Shown one piece after another: positions 29,202 to 41,270 of a stretch of 64,000 nt of DNA. A model generated the notes under the pieces. That model worked only from the letters and a program-made list of their open reading frames with translations, made no database searches and was not told the DNA's origin. The stretch covers positions 3,576,501 through 3,640,500 of the forward strand of contig NZ_CP088297.1 of the NCBI RefSeq assembly GCF_024666615.1, given 5' to 3'. Both the position numbers and the translations under genes were made by a program. Position 1 is the stretch's first letter. The number at the start of each line of letters is the position of its first letter. This DNA is from Aquabacterium sp. J223 (GTDB lineage Bacteria > Pseudomonadota > Gammaproteobacteria > Burkholderiales > Burkholderiaceae_C).

Positions 29202-30452
29202 TCAGTCGATGGACGCCGCTTCGTGCTGGCACTGGCGGGCGCGCTCGGTGTCGCCCTCCTCCAGCGCCAGGTCGGCCAGGCGGCGCCAGGCGCGACGGCG
29301 CGCGCGCGGCTGCAGGCCGGGCGACGCGGCGGCCTCGGCCAGCACGCGCCGGGCCTTGCCCCAGAGCTGCCGCTCGGCGTAGACGGTGCCCACCGCGGCC
29401 AGCACCGCCGGTTCGTGGTTGAAGGCGGTGGCGGCCGACTCCAGCCGCGGCAGCCAGTCGGCGCCGATGCCCGGCGCGGCGTCGACCAGGCCCAGCGCCA
29501 CCTGCTCGCGCTCGTCGGCGCCCAGTTCGCCGATGCGGTCCCAGAACGGCCGCAGCCAGCCGCGGGCGTCTTCGAAGGCGGCGAAGCGCGCGGCCCGGTG
29601 GGCGGCGCGCGCGGCGACGAAGGCGTCGCGCCGGTCGGCGGCCTCGAAGCCGAGCCAGATGCGGCGCAGCTGGTCGGCGTCGTGCGCCTGGTCCAGCGCC
29701 TCGCAGGCCAGCGAGCGCAGCAGGCCCTGCGCCGCCACCCGCGAGAAGCCCTGGTGCTTGGCCAGCAGCCGCGCGGTGCGCAGGGCCTCCTGCGGCTGGC
29801 GCGCCAGGCGGGCGGCCTGCAGCTTCAGCCGCAGCGCATGCGTGCGGCGGGCGGCACCGGCGGGCAGTTCGGCCAGCATCTGCAGCGCACGCGGGGCGTC
29901 GCGGTCGTCGAGCGCCCATTCGGCGGCCAGCAGCCGCGCGGCCTCGTCGGCGATGCGGCTCACTGGGCCCGGCCGCTTGCCGAGGCGGATGGCCTGGCGC
30001 AGCTGCGCGTCGCGGCGCTGGCGGTCCTGCAGGCGGTGGGCGCTGTGGCCGGCCAGCAGGTGCGACAGCACCCGCAGCTCGTGGTCGCCGGACAGCTCCG
30101 GCGTGCCGTCCTGGATGGCCAGTGCCCGCGCCGCGGCCTTCTCGGCCCGGGTGTAGCGCGCACCGAAGAACTCGGCCAGCGATTCGCGCAGCGCCCGCTG
30201 CGCCGCGCGCTCGCGCGTCAGCAGCCGCCATTCGCGGGCGCGTCGCGGCAGCGTCACCAGCGAGCCGATGCCGTGGATGGCCGACACCAGCACGAAGCAG
30301 CTCGCCACCAGGCCGAGCAGGAAGAGGTTGAGCGACAGGTCCAGCCGCCAGCCTCCCCAGTAGAACGTGACCAGCCCGTCGTTGCGGCCGAGGGTCACCG
30401 CCGCCACCACCGCGGCGGCGAACAGCAGCACCAGCCAGATGACCGCGCGCAT
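29202..30452 (-). CDS. hemY: HemY-family TPR membrane protein
   Basis: This 416-residue protein has two N-terminal membrane helices (about residues 1-20 and 40-62), then a long Ala/Arg-rich helical repeat region of TPR type, with a final TPR-like segment. It matches the HemY_N family, encoded after hemX in proteobacterial hemCDXY operons. It is not the protoporphyrinogen oxidase also named HemY in Gram-positives. Its exact role is unsettled; links to haem and porphyrin metabolism come from operon context. It starts 13 bases after the hemX stop. Confidence 0.85.
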   Translation of the reverse strand: MRAVIWLVLLFAAAVVAAVTLGRNDGLVTFYWGGWRLDLSLNLFLLGLVASCFVLVSAIHGIGSLVTLPRRAREWRLLTRERAAQRALRESLAEFFGARYTRAEKAAARALAIQDGTPELSGDHELRVLSHLLAGHSAHRLQDRQRRDAQLRQAIRLGKRPGPVSRIADEAARLLAAEWALDDRDAPRALQMLAELPAGAARRTHALRLKLQAARLARQPQEALRTARLLAKHQGFSRVAAQGLLRSLACEALDQAHDADQLRRIWLGFEAADRRDAFVAARAAHRAARFAAFEDARGWLRPFWDRIGELGADEREQVALGLVDAAPGIGADWLPRLESAATAFNHEPAVLAAVGTVYAERQLWGKARRVLAEAAASPGLQPRARRRAWRRLADLALEEGDTERARQCQHEAASID

Positions 30453-30465
30453 GGGCTGTGCGGGG

Positions 30466-31572
30466 CTAGCGGCCGGCCGCCGCGGCGGTGATGGCGGCCA
30501 GCGTCTCGTCCGCGCGGGGCACGCCCACGGCCTTGGCCTGCGAGCTCACCTGGCGCAGCAGTTCGGCGGTCGACAGCACCCGCCGCGAGCCGCGGTCGAA
30601 GTAGCGTTCCAGCGCCACCAGCGCGTCGCGCAGGTCGGCCTGCGCGGTGTCGAAGTGGCGCGACAGCAGCGCGATGCGGGCATCGAGCAGCCGCAGCTTC
30701 AGGTTCTCGCGCAGGAACCAGGCCTGCTCGGGCGCGATGAGCATCGCGTCCGGGCTGTCGATGCGGGTGATGCGCAGCAGCGAGCGCGCCTCCTGCCCCA
30801 CCACGGCGCTGATGAAGCGCCACTGCGCCAGCAGCCAGGCGCCCAGCGGCTGGTCGAGGCTGAGCAGGCCGGGGTTGGGCGGCAGCGGCGGCTCGGCCGC
30901 GCTGGCACCGCCGCGGCGTTCGCGCCGGGCTTCGGCGCCGGCCAGCAGCGGCAGCTCGTCGACCAGACGCACTGCCTCGTCCAGCCGCAGGGTCAGCGCG
31001 GCCACGTCGGTCAGGCCCACCGCCTTGACCCGGTCCAGGTCCTTGGCGATGGCACGGCGCACGCGCTCCAGCCGCGGCTGGTTGTAGCGCGCCAGCCGCT
31101 CGTCGGCCTGGCGCAGCGCGGCCACCGTCGGCTCGGGGCTGCCGGTGATGGCGCTCTGCTGCAGGGCCACGCGCAGCGACGCCTCGACGTCGGCCAGCAG
31201 GTTCTCGTCCCGCGAGCGGGACAGCGAGGAGATGAGCTCGTCCAGCTGGGTGCGCTGCACCGCCACCTCGGCCAGCCGCGCCTCCAGCAGGGCCACCTTG
31301 GCCGCCGCGTCGCGCGACAGGTCCTGCGCCTGCTTGGCCGCCAGGCGCGCCTCGCCGGCCTGGTCCTGGCTCTCCTGCTGCCGGCGCACCAGCTCCTGCT
31401 CCAGCTGCTGCAGCCGCTGGTGCGTCGACCAGGCGACGCCGAGGCCGATCACCGCCAGCAGCGCCACCACGCCGAAGGCCAGCAGCGGCGCCCGGCGGTC
31501 GCGCACGGGCACGGCGGCGCCCACGGTGGGCACCGAAGGCGCGGCGGCGGGTGGTGGGGGAATGGGCTCCAC
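30466..31572 (-). CDS. hemX: HemX-family protein (uroporphyrinogen-III C-methyltransferase-like)
   Basis: This 368-residue protein starts with a Pro/Ala-rich cytoplasmic tail, has one membrane helix (APLLAFGVVALLAVIGLGVAW), then a heptad-rich coiled coil (QQLEQELVRRQQESQDQAG) and a helical C-terminal domain. This is the HemX architecture, encoded between hemD and hemY. Despite the database name it lacks a methyltransferase domain. No ATG is available before the helix, so a GTG at 31572 is chosen; it gives the typical Pro-rich start MEPIPPPP. There are 50 bases to the end of hemD. Confidence 0.82.
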   Translation of the reverse strand: MEPIPPPPAAAPSVPTVGAAVPVRDRRAPLLAFGVVALLAVIGLGVAWSTHQRLQQLEQELVRRQQESQDQAGEARLAAKQAQDLSRDAAAKVALLEARLAEVAVQRTQLDELISSLSRSRDENLLADVEASLRVALQQSAITGSPEPTVAALRQADERLARYNQPRLERVRRAIAKDLDRVKAVGLTDVAALTLRLDEAVRLVDELPLLAGAEARRERRGGASAAEPPLPPNPGLLSLDQPLGAWLLAQWRFISAVVGQEARSLLRITRIDSPDAMLIAPEQAWFLRENLKLRLLDARIALLSRHFDTAQADLRDALVALERYFDRGSRRVLSTAELLRQVSSQAKAVGVPRADETLAAITAAAAGR

Positions 31573-31622
31573 GGGGGCGATGGAATGGGGGGCGGCGGAT
31601 TGTATGCAGGGGGTCCCGTCGG

Positions 31623-32411
31623 TCAGGGCCGTCCGAAGGCGGCGACCAGCGCGTCCACCGTGGGCGGCAGCACCTGCACGCCCACCATGCCGATCGCCCG
31701 CGCCCGCTCGGCGATGCGTGGGTGGCTGGCCACCGCCCGCGCGGCCGACCAATCGGCCCCGGGGCAGAACCGCCGCAGGTGGTCCACCGCCTCGCCGCTG
31801 CTGAGCAGCCAGACGTGGGCCCGCGGCCAGGCCAGCGCCCGGGCGGCCAGCGCCTGGTCGTCGGCCGTCCACCGGGCGGGCTCGCGGCGGTAGGCGGCGA
31901 CGAAGTGCACGGCGGCGCCCTCGGCACGCAGCGCCTCGGCCAGCCACTCGCGGCCGCCCTCACCGCGCACGATCCAGGCCTCGGTGTCGCGCCAGTCGCG
32001 CAGCGGCTTCAACACCCGCCACAGCGCCTCCGAGTCGAACACGCCCTCGTGGACCGGCGGCTGCACGATGGCCGCGGCCGGCACGCCGGCCTGCACGAGC
32101 GCCTCGGCCGTGCCCGGGCCGGTGGCACCGGCCAGCACGCCGGCGGGCCACGCACGGTCCCGGGGCCGTGCGGCAAGGAACCGTGCCGCGGCGTTAGGGC
32201 TGACGAACATCGCCAGCGCCGCACCGGGCAGCGCCTGCCAGGCCACCGTGACCGCCCGCGGATCTGCCGGTGGTCCGATGGACAGCAGCGGCAGCGCGAC
32301 CGCGTCGAGACCGGCCGCCGCCAGCCGCGCGACCCAGGCATCCGCCTGCGGTGGCGGCCGGGTGACGATCAGGCGCGGACCGTCGCCGTGGACGGGCGAC
32401 GCCGGCGTCAT
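31623..32411 (-). CDS. hemD: Uroporphyrinogen-III synthase
   Basis: This 262-residue protein is HemD, which closes and inverts ring D of hydroxymethylbilane to make uroporphyrinogen III. HemD sequences are poorly conserved, but the N-terminal [21 protein letters not shown], the central [11 protein letters not shown] and the [14 protein letters not shown] region match, as does the position. Its start overlaps the hemC stop by four bases, indicating translational coupling. Length is normal. Function is secured mostly by the hemC-hemD-hemX-hemY order. Confidence 0.9.
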   Translation of the reverse strand: MTPASPVHGDGPRLIVTRPPPQADAWVARLAAAGLDAVALPLLSIGPPADPRAVTVAWQALPGAALAMFVSPNAAARFLAARPRDRAWPAGVLAGATGPGTAEALVQAGVPAAAIVQPPVHEGVFDSEALWRVLKPLRDWRDTEAWIVRGEGGREWLAEALRAEGAAVHFVAAYRREPARWTADDQALAARALAWPRAHVWLLSSGEAVDHLRRFCPGADWSAARAVASHPRIAERARAIGMVGVQVLPPTVDALVAAFGRP

Positions 32412-33343
32412 GCGCCGGCGGGTGCGAGGTAGCCCGCGGCCCCCGCGGCGAACAGCGCATCGGCCGCGCGTTGCCCCAGGGCATGGGCCTGCGCCTCGTC
32501 GGCCACCTCGGCGTCGACGTGCGTGCGCAGCAGCGGCCGTTGGGGGGCGTCGACCTGGCCCAGCGCGGCCTGCAGCCGCAGCATGGCGCCGTCCCAGCGG
32601 GCATGCGCGGCCAGCGGCATGCTGCAGCTGCCGCCCAGCGCACGCGATACCTGGCGTTCGGCCAGCACCGCCAGCCAGCTCGGCCGGTGCACCAGCGCCT
32701 GCAGCCGGTGGCGCAGCTCGGCGTCGTCGGCACGCACCTCCAGGCCGAGCGCGCCCTGCCCGGCCGCCGGGATCATCTCGTCCACCTCGAACACCGAGCG
32801 GATGCGGGCGGCCAGTCCCAGCCGCTTCAGGCCGGCGGCGGCCAGCACGATGGCGTCGTAGTGCCCGTCGTCCAGCTTGCGCAGCCGGGTGTCGAGGTTG
32901 CCGCGCAGCGGCTCGATGCGCAGGTCCGGCCGCAGCGCACACAGCTGCGCCACCCGGCGCAGGCTGGAGGTGCCGACCACCGCGCCCTGCGGCAACGCCC
33001 GCACGCCGTCGAACCGGGCGCTGACGAACGCATCGCGCGGGTCCTCGCGCTCCAGCACCGCCGCCAGCACGAAGCCGTCGGGCAGGTCCATCGGCACGTC
33101 CTTCAGCGAGTGCACGGCCAACTGGGCGCGGCCTTCCTCCAGCGCCGTTTCCAGTTCCTTGACGAACAGGCCCTTGCCGCCGACCTTGGACAGCGTGCGG
33201 TCGAGGATCTGGTCGCCGCGGGTGGTCATGCCGAGCAGCTCGACCTCGAGGCCGAAGCGCCGTGTCAGCAGGTCGCGCACATGCCCGGCCTGCCACAGGG
33301 CGAGCCGGCTTTCGCGGGTGGCGATGAAGAGGGGAGCGGACAT
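32408..33343 (-). CDS. hemC: Hydroxymethylbilane synthase (porphobilinogen deaminase)
   Basis: This 311-residue enzyme polymerises four porphobilinogen molecules into hydroxymethylbilane on a dipyrromethane cofactor. Motifs include [16 protein letters not shown] at the start, [33 protein letters not shown], and [14 protein letters not shown], whose Cys binds the cofactor. The start [12 protein letters not shown] fits the family; a longer in-frame upstream extension is rejected. It heads the hemCDXY operon and diverges from ppc, sharing about 110 bases of upstream DNA. Confidence 0.96.
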   Translation of the reverse strand: MSAPLFIATRESRLALWQAGHVRDLLTRRFGLEVELLGMTTRGDQILDRTLSKVGGKGLFVKELETALEEGRAQLAVHSLKDVPMDLPDGFVLAAVLEREDPRDAFVSARFDGVRALPQGAVVGTSSLRRVAQLCALRPDLRIEPLRGNLDTRLRKLDDGHYDAIVLAAAGLKRLGLAARIRSVFEVDEMIPAAGQGALGLEVRADDAELRHRLQALVHRPSWLAVLAERQVSRALGGSCSMPLAAHARWDGAMLRLQAALGQVDAPQRPLLRTHVDAEVADEAQAHALGQRAADALFAAGAAGYLAPAGA

Positions 33344-33456
33344 CGAAGGGATGCTAGCGGAAGTGCACCCCGCGGCCGGCGCAGGCAACATCGCCCCCGC
33401 ACGGGCCGGTTCTTGCATGGCCGAGGCCCGCCCCACCCCCCCCTCGCCGACCCACG

Positions 33457-36272
<2,816 letters not shown>

Positions 36273-36432
36273 CGACCGGCAGGTTCGCGGCGGTCGGGCA
36301 AGCTGCGGACCCTCCCCACCCCCGGAACTGGGGGGCCTGGGCCATGCATCCGGCACACCGGGTGCCGACGTAGTGCTTCGCGCCGGCGGTCAGCGTCGAC
36401 CGCCGGCGTCATCACTCAGGGAGCACTCCAAC

Positions 36433-37317
36433 ATGCCTTCGGCCCGAATCCTCCGTTCCGCCCTGCCCGCCGCGCTGCTGGCCGCGGGTGTCGCCCACGC
36501 CGCGCCCATCGTCGGCCTGACCACCACCAACGCGCTCATCACTTTCGACAGCGCCACGCCCAGCTTCGGTTCGGCGCTGGCCGGCATCACCGGCCTGCAG
36601 TCGGCGAACGAGCGCATCCTCGCCATCGACCTGCGGCCCACCACCGGCCTGATCTACGGCGTCAGCACCGACTCCAAGGTCTACACGCTGGGCACCAACG
36701 GCGCGGCCAGCTTCGTGGCCCTGCTGGGCGAGCCGCTGGTCGGCGACGCGGTGGACATCGACTTCAACCCGGTGGCCGACGTGGGCGGCATGGCCTCGCT
36801 GCGCGTGGTCAGCAGCAGCGGCCAGAACCTGGCCTTCAACGTGGCCAACGGCGCCACCACCATCGCCACCGACATCCAGTCCAACTTCGCGGCGGTGGCC
36901 TACTCCAACAACGACACCGACCCGGGCACCGGCACCGCCCTGTACTACGTCGACAGCGCGGCCGACGTGCTGAAGGTGGCCACCGCCAACTTCAACGCCC
37001 CGGTGATCAACACCGTCGGCGCGCTGGGCTTCAACGCCAACGGCGTGGCCGGGCTGGACATCGCCGGCGCCAGCACCGCCTTCGCGGCGCTGACCAACGC
37101 CGACACCGGCAAGAGCGGCCTGTACGGCGTGAACCTGGCCACCGGCGCCGCCAGCTTCGTCGGCGAGTTCGGCATCGGCGGCAACCTGGCCGTCGCCCCG
37201 CCGCTGCTCGACCTGACGGTCGCGCCCATCCCCGAGCCCGAGACCTACGCCCTGATGCTCGCCGGCCTGGGCGCCATGGGCTGGGTGGCGCGTCGGCGCC
37301 GGGCGACGCAGGCCTGA
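36433..37317 (+). CDS. DUF4394 exported protein with PEP-CTERM sorting signal
   Basis: This 294-residue exported protein has an N-terminal signal peptide (LRSALPAALLAAGVAHAAP, cleavage near residue 22). A beta-rich DUF4394 body begins VGLTTTNALITFD, and the C-terminal PEP-CTERM signal (PEPETYALMLAGLGAMG then WVARRRR) has the usual Pro-Glu-Pro, hydrophobic helix and Arg cluster. PEP-CTERM proteins are processed by exosortase EpsH-type enzymes, often with exopolysaccharide export. No exosortase is in the window. It sits alone between ppc and the minus-strand two-component pair, with 160 bases of upstream DNA holding nothing else recognised. Confidence 0.9.
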   Translation: MPSARILRSALPAALLAAGVAHAAPIVGLTTTNALITFDSATPSFGSALAGITGLQSANERILAIDLRPTTGLIYGVSTDSKVYTLGTNGAASFVALLGEPLVGDAVDIDFNPVADVGGMASLRVVSSSGQNLAFNVANGATTIATDIQSNFAAVAYSNNDTDPGTGTALYYVDSAADVLKVATANFNAPVINTVGALGFNANGVAGLDIAGASTAFAALTNADTGKSGLYGVNLATGAASFVGEFGIGGNLAVAPPLLDLTVAPIPEPETYALMLAGLGAMGWVARRRRATQA

Positions 37318-37366
37318 CCGGCCGACGGCGGACGCCCGGTGCAGGGCGCCAGCGGGGCGCGGGCGC

Positions 37367-38137
37367 TCAGCCGCCCAGCGCCTCGCGCACTGCGGCGAGC
37401 TGGCGGCGCGAGACCGCCAGCCATTCGCCCAGCGGCGCCACCTGCACCGCCCAGCCGACCTCGCCCGCGTCGGCGTCGTCGGCCCCGGCCACGGCGCGGC
37501 GTTCCAGCGCGCGCACCGCGCGCCGCGCCACCAGCGCGTTCCGGTGCACGCGCAGCAGGCGGCTGCCCAGCCGCCGCTCCAGGTCGGTGAGCGAGTCGTC
37601 GAGCAGGTAGCTGCGCTCGGCGGTGCGCAGGGTGACGTACTTCAGCTCGGCCTTGAGGTAGAGCACCTCGGCCACCGGCAGCCGCACCAGGCGCCCGCGG
37701 TCGCTGACCACCAGCACGTCGTCGCCGTCCGCCGAGGCCGAGGGCGGCGACGGCGCCATCAGACGCTGCGCCGCCCGCTGCAGCGCCTGCTGCAGCCGCT
37801 CGCGGCGCACCGGCTTGGTCAGGTAGTCCACCGCGTCCAGTTCGAAGGCCTGCACCGCGTGCTCGGCATGCGCGGTGACGAACACCACCGCCGGCGGGTT
37901 GGGCCGGCGGCGCAGGTCCTCGGCCAGCGCGGTGCCGTCGCGGCCGGGCATGCGCACGTCCAGCAGCAGCAGGTCGCAGGGCTGCGCGGCCAGGCAGGCC
38001 AGCGCCTGCTGCGCGTCGCCGGCTTCGGCGATGACCTCGGCCGCCGGCGAGCGGCATTCCTGCAGCAGGGTGCGCAGGCGGATGCGGGCCAGGGGCTCGT
38101 CGTCGACGACCAGCACCCGCAGGCGGTCTTGGCTCAT
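37367..38137 (-). CDS. algR: LytTR-type response regulator (AlgR-like)
   Basis: This 256-residue regulator has an N-terminal receiver domain, with acidic pair in VLVVDDEPLARIR, phospho-acceptor Asp in LLLLDVRMPGRDG and Lys in YLTKPVRRERL. It is followed by a C-terminal LytTR DNA-binding domain (EVLYLKAELKYVTLRTAERS, RVHRNALVARRAV). It lies 30 bases after its histidine kinase on the same strand. The kinase-regulator pair next to argH, with the hem genes nearby, mirrors the argH-algZ-algR-hemC-hemD order of Pseudomonas, which supports the AlgR name as orthologous by position. Targets here are unknown. Confidence 0.88.
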   Translation of the reverse strand: MSQDRLRVLVVDDEPLARIRLRTLLQECRSPAAEVIAEAGDAQQALACLAAQPCDLLLLDVRMPGRDGTALAEDLRRRPNPPAVVFVTAHAEHAVQAFELDAVDYLTKPVRRERLQQALQRAAQRLMAPSPPSASADGDDVLVVSDRGRLVRLPVAEVLYLKAELKYVTLRTAERSYLLDDSLTDLERRLGSRLLRVHRNALVARRAVRALERRAVAGADDADAGEVGWAVQVAPLGEWLAVSRRQLAAVREALGG

Positions 38138-38167
38138 GGAACTCCTCCTACACGGCCGAGCCTAGCG

Positions 38168-39247
38168 CTACAGCGGCACTTCCAGCCGCACGCGGAAGCC
38201 CGCGCCGGGTTCGCCGTCGTGGCCTTTGACCGGACCGGCCTCGAATTCCGCGGCCACGTCGTGCAGCAGCCGCAGCCGCTCGCGCACGTTCTGCAGCGCG
38301 ATGCCGTGGCCGGGCTGCGCCGGCTGCTGCGGCGCCACGGTGTTGAGGATGGTGATGCGCGCGGCATGGCGGCGCGCTTCGGTCCTGACGACGATGCGCC
38401 CGCCATGGGGCGACGGCTCGACGCCGTGGCGCACGGCGTTCTCCACCAGCGGCTGCAGCAGCAGCGGCGGCAGGCGCGCCGCGTCGGCGTGCGGGTCGAG
38501 CTCCCAGCGCACCTGCAGCCGCTCGCCGAAGCGCACCTGCTCGATGGCCAGGTAGCGCTGCGCCAGCTCCAGCTCGTCGGCCAGGCTCACCGGCTCGCCC
38601 TGGTTCTCCAGCGCCACGCGGAAGAGCTGGGCCAGGTCCTCCAGCACCGACTCGGCCTGCTGCGGATCGACCCGCACCAGCGCGATGGCGGTGTTGAGCG
38701 CGTTGAACAGGAAGTGCGGCCGGATGCGCGACTGCAGCTCGGCCAGCCGCGCCGCCGTGTGCGCCGGCAGCCGCGAACGCAGCCGCAGCACCAGCCAGGC
38801 CCACAGCACCGCCGCCAGCCCGGCCCCGGCCAGCGGCACCGCCACCCAGCGCGGCGCCTCCATGTCGACCACGCCCAGCAGCCGCAGCAGGCCGAAGCCC
38901 AGCGTGGCGCACAGCGCCCCCCACACCGTGACCAGCGCCCAGCGCGGGCCGGAGCCAAGCGCCGCCAGTCGGCGCTTGGCGGCGCACACCGCCACCAGCC
39001 AGAGCAGCGTGGCGATGAGCCCGGCCATGACGGCAGGGCCGAGCAGGCTGAGCGCCTGCCACCAGGTGGCCGCCTGCAGCAGCGCGCCGACCAGCAGCAC
39101 CGACTGCACGGTGAACACCGCCCGCAGCGCCAGGCCGGGGTGGCAGAGGTCGAAGCCCGCGGGCACCGCGCTGCGCAGCGGCAGGTGGTCCAGCGGGTCG
39201 GCGGCTTCGGATCGTGCGGTGGTCAAATACGCGCCTGACTCGATCAT
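38168..39247 (-). CDS. algZ: LytS/AlgZ-type sensor histidine kinase
   Basis: This 359-residue kinase has about four N-terminal membrane helices (residues ~35-150), a short linker, a His_kinase domain (SRIRPHFLFNALNTAIALVR, with the phosphorylatable His) and an ATP-binding domain (LLLQPLVENAVRHGVEPS; GHGIALQNVRERLRLL). This is the LytS/YehU/AlgZ class, lacking a periplasmic sensor domain. The start MIESGAYLTTAR is chosen because the longer in-frame extension is low-complexity and would overlap the promoter region of argH. It is followed by the LytTR regulator and diverges from argH with 85 bases between. Confidence 0.86.
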   Translation of the reverse strand: MIESGAYLTTARSEAADPLDHLPLRSAVPAGFDLCHPGLALRAVFTVQSVLLVGALLQAATWWQALSLLGPAVMAGLIATLLWLVAVCAAKRRLAALGSGPRWALVTVWGALCATLGFGLLRLLGVVDMEAPRWVAVPLAGAGLAAVLWAWLVLRLRSRLPAHTAARLAELQSRIRPHFLFNALNTAIALVRVDPQQAESVLEDLAQLFRVALENQGEPVSLADELELAQRYLAIEQVRFGERLQVRWELDPHADAARLPPLLLQPLVENAVRHGVEPSPHGGRIVVRTEARRHAARITILNTVAPQQPAQPGHGIALQNVRERLRLLHDVAAEFEAGPVKGHDGEPGAGFRVRLEVPL

Positions 39248-39332
39248 GGCGGCCTCACGCCGCCCCTGGCCCTTCGCCTGAAGGGCGCCGCATTGTGCGG
39301 CAGCACCCTGCCCTTGCCCGTTTCCCATCGCC

Positions 39333-40733
39333 ATGTCGTCCAACCAACTCGACAAGAAGTCCGAAGCCTGGTCCGCGCTGTTCTCCGAACCGATGAGCGA
39401 GCTGGTGCAGCGCTACACCGCCAGCGTCTTCTTCGACCAGCGGCTGTGGCGGGCGGACATCGCCGGCTCGCTGGCGCATGCCGAGATGCTGGCCGCGCAG
39501 GGCCTGATCAGCGCCGATGACCACGCCGCCATCCGGCGCGGCATGGCACAGATCACCGAGGACATCGAGGCCGGCCGCTTCGACTGGAAGCTGGCGCTGG
39601 AGGACGTGCACCTGAACATCGAGGCGCGGCTGACCCAGCTGGTGGGCGACGCCGGCAAGCGGCTGCACACCGGCCGCTCGCGCAACGACCAGGTGGCCAC
39701 CGACGTGCGGCTGTGGCTGCGCGACGAGATCGACGCCATCGGCACGCTGCTGGCCGCGCTGCAGACCGCGCTGGTGGACCTGGCCGAGCAGCAGGCCGAG
39801 ACCATCCTGCCCGGCTTCACCCACCTGCAGGTGGCTCAGCCGGTGAGCTTCGGCCACCACCTGCTGGCGTACGTGGAGATGTTCTCGCGCGACGCCGAGC
39901 GTTTTGCCGACGCCCGCAAGCGGGTGAACCGCCTGCCGCTGGGCGCCGCCGCGCTGGCCGGCACGAGTTACCCGCTGGACCGGGAGCGGGTGGCGAAGAC
40001 ACTCGGCATGGACGGCGTGTGCCAGAACAGCCTGGACGCGGTGAGCGACCGCGACTTCGCCATCGAGTTCACCTCGGCCGCCACGCTGACCATGGTGCAC
40101 ATCAGCCGCTTCAGCGAGGAGCTGATCCTGTGGATGAGCCAGAACTTCGGCTTCATCGACATCGCCGACCGCTTCTGCACCGGCTCGTCGATCATGCCGC
40201 AGAAGAAAAACCCCGACGTGCCCGAACTGGCCCGCGGCAAGACCGGCCGCGTGGTCGGCCACCTGATGGGCCTGGTGACCCTGATGAAGGGCCAGCCGCT
40301 GGCCTACAACAAGGACAACCAGGAGGACAAGGAGCCGCTGTTCGACACGGTGGACACCCTGAAGGACACGCTGCGCATCTTTGCCGAGATGGTGGGCGGC
40401 ATCACGGTCAAGCCCGAAGCGATGGAGCGCGCGGCGCTGAAGGGTTACGCCACCGCCACCGACCTGGCCGACTACCTGGTGAAGAAGGGCCTGCCCTTCC
40501 GCGACGCGCACGAGGTGGTGGCGCATGCCGTCAAGCAGGCGATCGCCGACGGCCGCGACCTGGCCGAACTGCCGCTGGCCACGCTGCAGGGCTTCCACCC
40601 CAGCATCGGCGAGGACGTGTTCGAGGTGCTGTCGCTGCGCGGCTCGCTGAACGCCCGCGCGCTCACCGGCGGGACGGCGCCGGCGCAGGTGCGCGCCCAG
40701 GTGGCGCGGCACCGGGCGCGCCTGGCCGGCTGA
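39333..40733 (+). CDS. argH: Argininosuccinate lyase
   Basis: This 466-residue enzyme splits argininosuccinate into arginine and fumarate, the last step of arginine biosynthesis. The signature [19 protein letters not shown], containing the catalytic Ser loop, is at about residue 285. [21 protein letters not shown] and [16 protein letters not shown] are also diagnostic. Length and start are normal. The 3' end overlaps the end of a convergent membrane protein gene by 71 bases. The kinase-regulator pair diverges from it. Confidence 0.96.
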   Translation: MSSNQLDKKSEAWSALFSEPMSELVQRYTASVFFDQRLWRADIAGSLAHAEMLAAQGLISADDHAAIRRGMAQITEDIEAGRFDWKLALEDVHLNIEARLTQLVGDAGKRLHTGRSRNDQVATDVRLWLRDEIDAIGTLLAALQTALVDLAEQQAETILPGFTHLQVAQPVSFGHHLLAYVEMFSRDAERFADARKRVNRLPLGAAALAGTSYPLDRERVAKTLGMDGVCQNSLDAVSDRDFAIEFTSAATLTMVHISRFSEELILWMSQNFGFIDIADRFCTGSSIMPQKKNPDVPELARGKTGRVVGHLMGLVTLMKGQPLAYNKDNQEDKEPLFDTVDTLKDTLRIFAEMVGGITVKPEAMERAALKGYATATDLADYLVKKGLPFRDAHEVVAHAVKQAIADGRDLAELPLATLQGFHPSIGEDVFEVLSLRGSLNARALTGGTAPAQVRAQVARHRARLAG

Positions 40734-41229
40734 GTCCCGCACGCGCGGCGGCCAGCGCGGCGACGATCACGACGGCCGACAGCCCCACCCAGCCCCAGGC
40801 GATGAAGGCCACGCCGGCCCAGCCGCGGTAGAGCCAGGTGTCGAGCTGGTGCAGCGACACCGCCTCGGCCAGCAGCGTGGCCGCCTGGCCCCCCGCGGCG
40901 AGGCAGGCGATGCGCCAGGCCGTGCCGCGCTGGCGGGACAGGACGATCAGCCCTGCCCCCGACGCCGCGCACAGCAGCACCAGCAGCCCCACCTGCCACG
41001 GCACGCGCGAGCCATAGGCATCGGCCGCCCGGAACAGCGCGATGCCGGCCGCGCGCAGCGCGAAGCGGCCTTCCAGGAAGAGTTCGAGCACCCAGGCCGC
41101 CTGCACCCCCGCCATCACGCCCCAGCGGCCCACCGCCCGGCCGCGCACCGCCGCGCACGCCAGCGCGGCCAGCGTGAACACCACAATGCCGGTCCACTGA
41201 GAGGGGTTGGAGGGCCAGAGATGGGTCAT
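40663..41229 (-). CDS. Hypothetical membrane protein
   Basis: This 188-residue protein has about five hydrophobic helices from residue 13 on, including [34 protein letters not shown] and [18 protein letters not shown], and ends in an Ala/Pro/Arg-rich tail. No catalytic motif is visible. Its last 71 bases overlap argH on the opposite strand; that tail is low-complexity and may be unimportant. It diverges from the O-antigen-ligase-like gene, with only 41 bases between the two starts. I do not recognise the family. Confidence 0.6.
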   Translation of the reverse strand: MTHLWPSNPSQWTGIVVFTLAALACAAVRGRAVGRWGVMAGVQAAWVLELFLEGRFALRAAGIALFRAADAYGSRVPWQVGLLVLLCAASGAGLIVLSRQRGTAWRIACLAAGGQAATLLAEAVSLHQLDTWLYRGWAGVAFIAWGWVGLSAVVIVAALAAARAGLSRPGAPGAAPPGRAPAPAPSRR

Positions 41230-41270
41230 GGGATGGCGGCGCGGATTGTGGCCGGCTGCGGGGAGCGCCG